Source of the DNA: Streptomyces sp. NBC_01016
GTDB lineage: Bacteria; Actinomycetota; Actinomycetes; Streptomycetales; Streptomycetaceae
Assembly: GCF_026341035.1 (NCBI RefSeq)
Contig: NZ_JAPEOQ010000002.1
Span: forward strand, 558,001 to 622,000
DNA: 64,000 bases
Direction of reading: 5' to 3'
Positions within the stretch are counted from its first letter, which is position 1. Each line of letters begins with the position of its first letter. A program made the position numbers and the translations under genes. The notes beneath the pieces were generated by a model. The model had not been told where the DNA came from, did not search any database, and saw only the letters and a program-made list of their open reading frames with translations. Of this stretch, positions 48,317 to 55,853 are shown piece by piece.

Positions 48317-49645
48317 TCAGCACGCCTGCCAGAGCCGCACCATCACCCGCACCCCGAACCGCAGCCCCTCCAACGGCACCCGCTCGTCCACCCCGTGGAA
48401 CAGACGCCCGTAATCCAGGTCGGCCGGCAGCTTCAGGCCCTTGAAGCCGAAGCAGCGGATGCCGAGGTGGGTGAAGGCCTTGGCGTCGGTGCCGCCCGGG
48501 TTGCAGTACGGGACGGGGTGGCCGTCCGGGTCCTCGGCGCGGACGGCGTCGCACATGGCGTCGACGAGGGGGCCGTCGAAGGTCGTCTCCATCGCGATGT
48601 CGTGGTTGACCCACTCGCGGGAGACGGAGGGGAGGAGCAACGCGTCGATGGCGTCGAGGAGTTGCTGCTCGTGGCCGGGGAGGAAGCGGGCGTCGACGCG
48701 GGCCGTCGCCTTTCCGGGGATCACGTTGGTCTGGTAACCGGCCGTGAACATGGTGGGGTTCGCGGAGTTGCGGAGCACCACCTGCATGAAGTCCGCTACG
48801 TGGCCGAGCTTCGCGAGTTCCGTGTCCAGGTCCTCGGCCTCGAAGTCGATCTCCACGCCCTGGAGGTCGGCGGCCTCCTGGAGCAGGGCGCGTACGGGTT
48901 CGATGAGGTGGATGGGGAAGGTGTGGCGGCCGATGCGGGTGAGGGACTCGGAGAGGTCCGTGACCGCGTTCTCGGCGTTGGGCGATGAACCGTGGCCGGC
49001 ACGGCCGTTCGCCGTCAGTTCCATCCAGGCCATGCCGCGCTGGGCGTTCTCGATCGGGTAGAGGCGGCGGGTGTCGTCGAGGGCGTACGAGAATCCGCCG
49101 CCCTCGCCGATGGCCTCCGTCACGCCCTCGAAGAGGTCGGGGCGGTGTTCGACCAGCCAGTGCGCGCCGAACTTGCCGCCCGCCTCCTCGTCGGCGAGGA
49201 ACGCGAGGACCAGGTCGCGGGACGGCTTCGTACCCGTACGCGCGAAGTGGCGGGCGGTGGCCAGCATGACGGCCACCGTGTCCTTCATGTCGATCGCGCC
49301 GCGGCCCCAGAGGTAGCCGTCGCGGATCTCGCCGGAGAAGGGCGGGACCTGCCATTCGGTGGCGTCGGCGGGGACGACGTCGAGGTGGCCGTGGACGAGG
49401 AGGGCGCCGCGGGTGCGGTCGGTGCCCTCGATGCGGGCGATGACGCTGGAGCGGCCCGGCGCGCTCTCCACGAACTCGGACTCGATGCCGACCTCGGTGA
49501 GCTTGTCCTCGACCCAGCGGGCGCAGGCCCGCTCGTCGCTGGTCGGGTTGGACGTGTCGAAGCGGATCAACTCGGCGCAGAGTTCGACTACTTCGCGCTG
49601 GGCGTCCTCGGAGGCGAGGACGGCGGAGGTGGCGGGGGTGGTCAT
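48317..49645 (-). CDS. M20-family metallopeptidase/deacylase
   Basis: A 442-residue protein. The ATG at 49645 overlaps the permease stop as ATGA. Di-zinc M20 motifs: LLVHGHLDVVPAD, GYLWGRGAIDMKD (bridging Asp), FLADEEAGGKFGAHWL (general-base Glu pair), and YCNPGGTDAKAF with a late His. The lid domain includes RAGHGSSPNAENAV. M20 enzymes of this length (ArgE/DapE/CPG2-like) cleave N-acyl amino acids or dipeptides. With a permease and PepE next to it, uptake and hydrolysis of a small peptide-like or N-acyl compound is likely. Confidence 0.9.
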   Translation of the reverse strand: MTTPATSAVLASEDAQREVVELCAELIRFDTSNPTSDERACARWVEDKLTEVGIESEFVESAPGRSSVIARIEGTDRTRGALLVHGHLDVVPADATEWQVPPFSGEIRDGYLWGRGAIDMKDTVAVMLATARHFARTGTKPSRDLVLAFLADEEAGGKFGAHWLVEHRPDLFEGVTEAIGEGGGFSYALDDTRRLYPIENAQRGMAWMELTANGRAGHGSSPNAENAVTDLSESLTRIGRHTFPIHLIEPVRALLQEAADLQGVEIDFEAEDLDTELAKLGHVADFMQVVLRNSANPTMFTAGYQTNVIPGKATARVDARFLPGHEQQLLDAIDALLLPSVSREWVNHDIAMETTFDGPLVDAMCDAVRAEDPDGHPVPYCNPGGTDAKAFTHLGIRCFGFKGLKLPADLDYGRLFHGVDERVPLEGLRFGVRVMVRLWQAC

Positions 49646-51003
49646 GCCGCTCCTACGGGGGTGTGTTCGGCCGCGGCGGGGGGCGTTTCCTCGTCGTCGG
49701 TCAGGGTCGTGGTTCCGTACGTCCTGATCCAGCCGAGCAGCCCGAGCACGGTGTAGAGGACGAACGCGGTGGCCAGGGAGTTCAGGGCCGGGATGCCGCC
49801 GTCGTAGAACTTGCCGACGCAGAAGGCCGCGGCCCAGATGACCAGGGACGCGGGGACCCAGGTGGGGGAGGTGGCGGGGAGGGTGCCGGCCTCGCGGGTC
49901 TCGTCGAGCGGCTTGCGCATCGTGCGGACGACCCAGTACTCGGCGACGACGATGCCGCCGATGGGCGGGATGGCCACGCCGAGGACCGAGAGGAATTCGG
50001 TGAAGTGGGTCATGATGCCCACTGCGGAGAGGGCCGTTCCCGCTACGCCGAGGGCGATGGTGACCGCGCCGCGGTGCAGGCGCTTCTTGAAGACGACCTG
50101 GAAGAAGTTGACGACGCCGAGCGAGGAGCCGTACAGGTTCCAGTCGTTGATCTTCGCGGTCGACATCAGGACGACGAGGACGCCGAAGACGCCGGACGTG
50201 GAGAGCACGATCTGCGAGACCTGGTCGCTCTTGACCATGTGGCCGAGGAGCACGCCGGTCAGGCCGACGATGTACTCGGAGAGGATCATCGAGGACGCCG
50301 ACTGGAGAAAGACGTGCGCGCCCTTCTTGTTGTAGCGGGTCATCTCCGGGGAGACGATCGCGCCGGTCATGTAGCCGCCCGCGATGGCGGTCGCGGCGAC
50401 CGAGAGCGGGATGGCCTGGCCGGGCGGCGGGGAGCTGATGAGGTCGCCGATGGAGTGGTCGGAGAGTGCGTCGACGACGGACCAGGCGACCATGGCGAAG
50501 AAGAGGGGCGTGACGATCTTCGCCATGACCGCCATGTAGCGGAAGCCGAAGATCACCAGGACGGTGATGGCGAGGCCCGCGACGATGCACCATAGCCACG
50601 ACGGGCCGCCGACCAGTGACGAGACGCTGTCGCCGAAGATCGTGTTCTGGACGCCGAACCAGCCGACGAGGCTGACGGCGATGACGAAGCTGACCAGCGC
50701 CGAACCGTTGCGGCCGAAGCCGACCCAGCGGGTCAGGAGCGGCGTCGCGAGGCCCTCGCGCATGCCCGCCATGCCGATCAGGAAGATGACGACTTCGAGG
50801 ATGACCGCGCCGAGCGTGAAGGCGAGGAAGGCGTCCCCGAAGGTCATGCCGACGCCGATCGTGGCGCCCAGGGTGAACTGCGAGATGGAGCCGGACTGGG
50901 CGAGCCACTGCAACAGCATCGTCCAGAAGCCGAGCCGCTTGTCCTTCGGGACTCTGGACAGCGCGTAGTCGTCGCTGCCCACGCTCTTCTTGGTGGTGGC
51001 CAT
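49642..51003 (-). CDS. NCS1-family permease (cytosine/purine/hydantoin type)
   Basis: A 453-residue protein with twelve transmembrane helices, ATG at 51003, four bases after the DUF1177 stop. NCS1 features: RLGFWTMLLQWLAQSGSISQ near helix 1, GVGMTFGDAFLAFTLGAVIL, MREGLATPLLTRWVGFGRNG, AGGYMTGAIVSPEMTRYNKK and VAIPPIGGIVVAEYWVVR. Known substrates of the family are nucleobases, hydantoins and related ring compounds. A cyclic amide or hydantoin substrate would fit the adjacent M20 hydrolase, but this is inference. Confidence 0.88.
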   Translation of the reverse strand: MATTKKSVGSDDYALSRVPKDKRLGFWTMLLQWLAQSGSISQFTLGATIGVGMTFGDAFLAFTLGAVILEVVIFLIGMAGMREGLATPLLTRWVGFGRNGSALVSFVIAVSLVGWFGVQNTIFGDSVSSLVGGPSWLWCIVAGLAITVLVIFGFRYMAVMAKIVTPLFFAMVAWSVVDALSDHSIGDLISSPPPGQAIPLSVAATAIAGGYMTGAIVSPEMTRYNKKGAHVFLQSASSMILSEYIVGLTGVLLGHMVKSDQVSQIVLSTSGVFGVLVVLMSTAKINDWNLYGSSLGVVNFFQVVFKKRLHRGAVTIALGVAGTALSAVGIMTHFTEFLSVLGVAIPPIGGIVVAEYWVVRTMRKPLDETREAGTLPATSPTWVPASLVIWAAAFCVGKFYDGGIPALNSLATAFVLYTVLGLLGWIRTYGTTTLTDDEETPPAAAEHTPVGAA

Positions 51004-51007
51004 GGCG

Positions 51008-51961
51008 TCACGACTCCGTAGGTGCGTTGCCGAGGGTCTGCAGGTGGGTGAGCGGGCCGTAGCGGCTCACGAGGGCGTCGAACTCCGCGGCGTCGTGGAA
51101 GTCGATGCGCCCGCCCCCGTACGCCTTCGCGGCCTCGACGGCGAACCGGGCCGCGGCCGCGATGTCGGTCTCGTGGCTGGCACCGGTCTGGCAGCCGGGG
51201 ACCGCCGAGGCCGAGGTGACCGCGAGGCCGACGACCGGGGCGGCGGTCGCCGTGGCCGGCTGAAGGATCGAGTTGATGTGGTGGACGCCGTTACCGTATG
51301 GCGTTATGTCCTGCGTTGTCACTGGATAAGTGACCAACGGCTCACCCGTGACGACGGCGAGCAGCTCGCCCAGCTCCTCGCTCACCCGCAGCACCCACCC
51401 CTCCTTGACGGTGGGGGACAGGGCGAGGCCCTTGTGGTTGATGATGCGGTTGCCCTTGGTGGTGTCGATGGAGAGCACGGCCTCCATGTCGGCGGTCACC
51501 TCGTGGCGGTTCATCGTGGCGATGTCGACGGGCGAGTCCATGAAGGGGACCGGGTCGTGCGGCGCGGTCGGTGCGTCCGGGCAGATGTGGGTGGCGATGA
51601 CCACATCCCCGTCGAGTACGTCGCCGCGGCGGCGCATGTCGAGGAGCTTCGCGGCGGTGGAGAGCGCGGCGGCGGCGCCGTCCGCGTCGGAGACCAGGCC
51701 CGTCATCTCGGGCCGGGCACCGACCCCGCCGAGACGGCCGACGACGCCGAGCGTGCGGGCGTCGCCGCCGCTGGTGCGGCCCTTGGCGCCCGGGATGCGG
51801 ACGAGGACGAAGTCGGTGGACCCGCGCTCGCCTTCGACGGTGGTGATCTCGGCGCCCGAGCCCTCCGGGCCCGCGACCGAGTCGAGATACGCGACGGCGC
51901 GCTTGCCGTCGGCGTCGGGGTCGTCCAGCAGATCGACGACATCGAGGACGTACTTCAGCAT
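51008..51961 (-). CDS. DUF1177 protein
   Basis: A 317-residue cytoplasmic protein from the ATG at 51961. Its conserved features (FVLVRIPGAKGRTSGGDART, HICPDAPTAPHDPVPFMDSP, NRHEVTADMEAVLSIDTTKG, NHKGLALSPTVKEGWVLRVS, and a Cys/His-containing VPGCQTGASHETDIAAAARF) are those of DUF1177. That family has no established activity but often accompanies peptidase and transport genes. Conserved His, Asp and Cys residues suggest a metal-dependent hydrolase or deacylase. It is first in an operon with the NCS1 permease and M20 peptidase, divergent from an IclR regulator. Confidence 0.85.
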   Translation of the reverse strand: MLKYVLDVVDLLDDPDADGKRAVAYLDSVAGPEGSGAEITTVEGERGSTDFVLVRIPGAKGRTSGGDARTLGVVGRLGGVGARPEMTGLVSDADGAAAALSTAAKLLDMRRRGDVLDGDVVIATHICPDAPTAPHDPVPFMDSPVDIATMNRHEVTADMEAVLSIDTTKGNRIINHKGLALSPTVKEGWVLRVSEELGELLAVVTGEPLVTYPVTTQDITPYGNGVHHINSILQPATATAAPVVGLAVTSASAVPGCQTGASHETDIAAAARFAVEAAKAYGGGRIDFHDAAEFDALVSRYGPLTHLQTLGNAPTES

Positions 51962-52112
51962 GCGGAGTCCCTCTCACTGCTCACTGCGGCGCGCTCACCG
52001 CGCTGCGCCCGGTCGCGATTTCCACCGGTACTGACAGCAGATTCCGGATCGGATAGCGTTGTCCGCAAGCATTTCCCGTTATTTGCAATACAGGTCTGGA
52101 TGGTGAGATGGC

Positions 52113-52934
52113 GTGCCGGAGATCCCGCTCGACCGGAAGACCCCGGCCGGCGCCCTGCAGACCGTCGACCGGGCCCTCCTCGTGCTGCTCGCGTTCGAGC
52201 GGACACGGCCCGACTGGGGCGTGACGGAGGTCGCCGCCGAGTTCGGCTGGGACACGTCGGTCGCGCAGCGGCTGCTCTCGACGCTGGCCGGGCGCGGCTT
52301 TCTGGTCTCGGACCCGGTGACGCGGCGCTACCGGATCGGGCCCGCGGTGCTGCGGCTCGGCCGGCTCTGGGAGCGCTCGGGCTCGCTGGAGCTGCTGGCG
52401 GGGCCGGTGTTGGAGGAACTGCGGGCGGCGACCGGCGACACGGTCCTGTTCTGCCTGCCCGACAGCTTCCACATGCGGTGCGTCGCGGCGGTCGAGGGGG
52501 AGTCGGGGCCGCTGCGCTACTACCCGCTGGTCGGCGAGCTGTACCCGGCGCACGCGGGCGCGACGAGCAAGTCGTACTACGCGTTCCTGCCCGACGACCA
52601 GCGCCACCGGCTGTTCCGCGGCCGCCCCATGGCCCGCTTCACGGAGCGCACGGTGACCGACGCGGACGAGCTGGAGCGGGAGTTCCTCCAGGTCAGGGCC
52701 CGGGGCTACGCGTGGACGGTCGGCGAGTACGACGCCGGGATCGGCACGGTCGCCGTGCCCGTCTTCCTCGGCCGCGAACCGTACGGGAGCCTCAGCCTCG
52801 GCGGCGCGAAGGAGAGCTTCCCGGACGGGCCGGAGGACCGCCTCGACGCACTGCGCAAGGCGGCGCACCTCCTTGAGCGCAGGCTCACGCATCCGCCCCA
52901 GCGCACGCGCCGCGGTCGGCCTGCCACCAACTGA
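52113..52934 (+). CDS. IclR-family transcriptional regulator
   Basis: A 273-residue protein from the GTG at 52113 (GGTGAG upstream). The N-terminal winged helix is residues 12-75 (ALQTVDRALLVLLAFERTRP, WGVTEVAAEFGWDTSVAQRL). The effector domain follows (LRAATGDTVLFCLPDS, YPLVGELYPAHAGATSKSYY, IGTVAVPVFLGREPYGSLSL). It is divergent from the DUF1177 operon and upstream of pepE, so it probably controls both. The 150-bp divergent region contains the AT-rich dyad-like TATTGCAAATAACGGG (minus strand). Confidence 0.9.
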   Translation: MPEIPLDRKTPAGALQTVDRALLVLLAFERTRPDWGVTEVAAEFGWDTSVAQRLLSTLAGRGFLVSDPVTRRYRIGPAVLRLGRLWERSGSLELLAGPVLEELRAATGDTVLFCLPDSFHMRCVAAVEGESGPLRYYPLVGELYPAHAGATSKSYYAFLPDDQRHRLFRGRPMARFTERTVTDADELEREFLQVRARGYAWTVGEYDAGIGTVAVPVFLGREPYGSLSLGGAKESFPDGPEDRLDALRKAAHLLERRLTHPPQRTRRGRPATN

Positions 52935-52940
52935 CCTTTA

Positions 52941-52983
52941 TGCACAGCCTGTTGATTACGCCATGCACAGCTTGTTGATTACG
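52941..52983 (+). repeat. Tandem 20-bp repeat before pepE
   Basis: TGCACAGC(C/T)TGTTGATTACG occurs at 52941-52960 and 52964-52983, period 23 bp, one mismatch. It lies between the IclR stop and the pepE start and may be a regulator-binding site or a small duplication. Confidence 0.65.
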
Positions 52984-53003
52984 TTGATCGGAGCGACCCC
53001 GTC

Positions 53004-53729
53004 GTGAACCTTCTGCTGCTCTCCAATTCCACCCAGCACGGCCGGGGTTACCTGGAGCACGCGCTCGACACCGTGACCGGCTTCCTGCCGCCGAACGCCC
53101 GCCTCGCGTTCGTGCCGTACGCGCTCGCCGACCACGACGCGTACACGGCGAAGGTGCGGGGCGCGCTCGAGGGCGCGGGGATCTCCGTCCACGGCGTCCA
53201 CGAGGGCGGCGACCCGCTCGCCCAACTGGCGGCGGCAGACGCGGTGTTCATCGGTGGCGGCAACTCGTTCCGGCTGCTGAGCGCGCTGTACCGCACCGGG
53301 CTGCGGGACGCGGTGACGAAGGCGGTCCGGGGCGGCCTGCCGTACATGGGTGCCAGCGCCGGCACCAACATGGCCGCGCCCACCCTCCGTACGACCAACG
53401 ACATGCCGATCGTGCAGCCCCCGTCCTTCGAGACGCTGGGCCTGGTCCCGTTCCAGGTCAACCCGCACTACCTGGACCCGGACCCGTCCTCCACTCACAA
53501 GGGCGAGACCCGCGAGCAGCGCCTCACCGAGTTCCTTGAGGAGAACGACGTACCGGTGCTCGGGCTGCGGGAGGGCTCGTGGCTGCGGGTCGCGGGTGCG
53601 CGTGCGTCCGTTGAGGGTGCGTATGCGGCGCGGCTGTTCCGGCGGGGGGCCGCTCCGGAGGAGCTGGCGGTGGGGTCGGATGTGTCCGAACTGCTGGGTG
53701 TGGAGGCGAAGTTCGACGTGGGGAGCTGA
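53004..53729 (+). CDS. pepE: Dipeptidase E (peptidase S51)
   Basis: A 241-residue protein from the GTG at 53004. Nucleophile Ser118 in MGASAGTNMAAP, oxyanion loop FIGGGNSFRLL, and catalytic His155 in FQVNPHYLDPDPSST match PepE, which cleaves Asp-X dipeptides in the cytoplasm. It fits the neighbouring M20 peptidase and permease as a peptide-scavenging function. The promoter region carries a tandem 20-bp repeat. A strong terminator follows. Confidence 0.92.
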   Translation: MNLLLLSNSTQHGRGYLEHALDTVTGFLPPNARLAFVPYALADHDAYTAKVRGALEGAGISVHGVHEGGDPLAQLAAADAVFIGGGNSFRLLSALYRTGLRDAVTKAVRGGLPYMGASAGTNMAAPTLRTTNDMPIVQPPSFETLGLVPFQVNPHYLDPDPSSTHKGETREQRLTEFLEENDVPVLGLREGSWLRVAGARASVEGAYAARLFRRGAAPEELAVGSDVSELLGVEAKFDVGS

Positions 53730-53756
53730 GGCCGCTACGAGATTTCGGCGGCAAAA

Positions 53757-53800
53757 ACGCAGGAGGCGCGGCACGCTGTAGCGTGCCGCGCCTCCTGCGT
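53757..53800. terminator. Bidirectional terminator (20-bp perfect stem)
   Basis: ACGCAGGAGGCGCGGCACGC (53757-53776) and its exact complement (53781-53800) with loop TGTA. A5 on the plus strand before the stem gives a TTTTT exit for the minus-strand MFS gene. Confidence 0.88.
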
Positions 53801-53828
53801 ACAGGGCCTCCCGCAGCCCGACTACCGC

Positions 53829-55562
53829 CTACCGGACCGTCTCGGCGAGTGCCTCCAGTGCCAGCTCCACCCGCACCGGGCGGTTCTCGCCGTGGTGGGT
53901 GACGGCCGAGGCGCGCGGGGCGTGGCCGGAGGCCGTGGTCGCGAGGACGTAGGAGCCGCCCGTCGGGACGTCGAGGGCGAACTCGCCCTCCGTGTCCGTG
54001 AGGGCCGAGCCCGCCTGGCGGCCGCGGCGGTCGATCAGGGTGACCTTGGCGCGCGGCACCGGCAGGCCCGCCGGGTCGAGGACGCGGCCGTGGAACTGGG
54101 CGGCGAGGGCCTCCTCCACGCGTTCGAGGATCGTGTCCTCCTCGCTGCTGGCGCGCAGCTGGACCGTCGGCTTGCTGCGGCCCGGCAGGCCGAAGGCGAG
54201 CAGCACGCCGACCGCGACCGCGCCCGTGGCGATGAGGAAGGAGATCCGGAAGCCGTGCATCGTCGGGACGGCGACGCCGCCGACGTTGTTCGCCGTGTTG
54301 GCCAGGACCATGCCGATGACCGCGGAGGACACCGACGTACCGATGGAGCGCATCAGGGTGTTGAGGCCGTTGGCCGCGCCCGTCTCGGACGCGTCCACCG
54401 CGCCGATGATCAGCGCGGGGAGGGAGGAGTAGGCGAGGCCGATGCCCGCGCCGACCAGGACCGCGATGATGATGGTCTGCCAGGGGGCGCTCATCAGGCC
54501 GATGCCCGCGCCGTAGCCGATCGCGATGATCAGCAGGCCGAGGAGCAGGGTGACCTTCGGGCCGAACGCGGCGGACAGGCGCGCGTAGATGGGCGCCATC
54601 AGCATCATCGTCAGGCCGAGCGGTGCCACGCACAGGCCCGCGACGACCATCGACTGGCCGAGGCCGTAGCCCGTCTCCTTCGGGAGCTGGAGCAGCTGGG
54701 GCAGGACGAGCGAGATCGCGTAGAAGGCGACGCCGACCATGATCGACGCGAGGTTCGTGAGCAGGACCTCGCGGCGGGCCGTCGTACGCAGGTCGACCAG
54801 CGGGGCCTTCAGGCGCAGCTCCATCGCGCCCCAAGCGAGGAGGACGACGAGCGCCGCGGCGAACAGGCCGATCGTCGTGCCCGAGCTCCAGCCCCAGTCA
54901 CTGCCCTTGGTGATGGGCAGGAGGAAGAGGATGAGGCCGACGGTGAGGCCGATGGCCCCCGCGACGTCGAAGGTGCCCTGTGCGCGCAGCGGGCTCTCGG
55001 GGACGAAGAAGACGGTGAGCACCATGGCCACGACGCCGAGGCCCGCCGCGCCGAAGAACAGCGCGTGCCAGTCGGCGTGCTGGGCGACGAGCGCGGCCGC
55101 CGGGAGGGCGAGTCCGCCGCCGACGCCGATGGAGGAGGACATCAGGGCCATCGCCGAGCCGAGCTTCTCGCGCGGCAGCATGTCGCGCATCAGGCCGATG
55201 CCGAGCGGGATGGCGCCCATCGCGAAGCCCTGGAGCGCGCGGCCCACGATCATGACGAGCAGGTTGTCCGTGAAGCCACAGACCAGGGAACCCAACACCA
55301 TGATGGCGAGGCTGGTGAGCAGCATCCGGCGCTTGCCGGCCAGGTCGCCGAGGCGGCCCATGATGGGCGTCGAAACGGCGCCCGCGAGGAGGGTCGAGGT
55401 CATGACCCAGGTCGCGTTGGAGGGGGCGGTGCTCAGCAGCTCGGGCAGGTCCTTGATCACCGGCACGAGCAGCGTCTGCATGACCGCCACGGTGATGCCG
55501 GCGAAGGCGAGGACGGGGACGACGCCGCCTGACGGGCGGGCTTGAGTCGTCGGCTGGGACAT
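53829..55562 (-). CDS. DHA2-type MFS exporter with C-terminal carboxypeptidase-regulatory-like domain
   Basis: A 577-residue protein. The ATG at 55562 has GGAGG nine bases upstream. About 14 transmembrane helices (residues 15-460) with MGRLGDLAGKRRMLL (motif A), GRALQGFAMGAIPLGIGL and NGLNTLMRSIGTSVSSAVIG. Residues ~495-577 are a soluble beta-sandwich: GRVLDPAGLPVPRAKVTLID, GSALTDTEGEFALDVPTGGS and YVLATTASGHAPR, i.e. a CarboxypepD_reg/Ig-like domain. Such domains are normally extracytoplasmic, whereas a 14-helix MFS ends in the cytoplasm, so the topology is unusual. It is divergent from the acyl-CoA dehydrogenase gene. Confidence 0.87.
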   Translation of the reverse strand: MSQPTTQARPSGGVVPVLAFAGITVAVMQTLLVPVIKDLPELLSTAPSNATWVMTSTLLAGAVSTPIMGRLGDLAGKRRMLLTSLAIMVLGSLVCGFTDNLLVMIVGRALQGFAMGAIPLGIGLMRDMLPREKLGSAMALMSSSIGVGGGLALPAAALVAQHADWHALFFGAAGLGVVAMVLTVFFVPESPLRAQGTFDVAGAIGLTVGLILFLLPITKGSDWGWSSGTTIGLFAAALVVLLAWGAMELRLKAPLVDLRTTARREVLLTNLASIMVGVAFYAISLVLPQLLQLPKETGYGLGQSMVVAGLCVAPLGLTMMLMAPIYARLSAAFGPKVTLLLGLLIIAIGYGAGIGLMSAPWQTIIIAVLVGAGIGLAYSSLPALIIGAVDASETGAANGLNTLMRSIGTSVSSAVIGMVLANTANNVGGVAVPTMHGFRISFLIATGAVAVGVLLAFGLPGRSKPTVQLRASSEEDTILERVEEALAAQFHGRVLDPAGLPVPRAKVTLIDRRGRQAGSALTDTEGEFALDVPTGGSYVLATTASGHAPRASAVTHHGENRPVRVELALEALAETVR

Positions 55563-55793
55563 GAAGGAAGGCCTCCGGAAGGCGGTCTGGGTCCACATAC
55601 TGGGACGTGTCGCTGAGGGCGGCGAACGCGCGCCGCCGGGCTCGGGGCGCGCGTTGTGCGATCGGTGTGCGGTCGTGGTGCGGGCAGGTTGTGTGTATGT
55701 CGAACCGGTCTGCTGGGGCGACTATTCCGACGGTCGTCGTACGAGCGGAATCCTTTACCTCTTCATTACGTCGCCGTTCGGTGAACGCTTGTT

Positions 55794-55811
55794 TCTGACT
55801 CGGTGTCAGAT
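55794..55811. promoter_or_regulatory. TCTGAC-N5-GTCAG palindrome upstream of fadE34
   Basis: TCTGACTCGGTGTCAGAT. The dyad is centred 33 bp before the centre of a perfect KstR site, echoing the pair upstream of cyp125. Confidence 0.65.
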
Positions 55812-55828
55812 TTGGTCTTCCGGTCTAC

Positions 55829-55842
55829 TGGAACGTGTTCTA
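55829..55842. promoter_or_regulatory. KstR operator (perfect match) upstream of fadE34
   Basis: TGGAACGTGTTCTA matches TnnAACnnGTTnnA at every defined position and ends 11 bases before the ATG of the dehydrogenase gene. Confidence 0.8.
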
Positions 55843-55853
55843 CCGTGCGCCGC

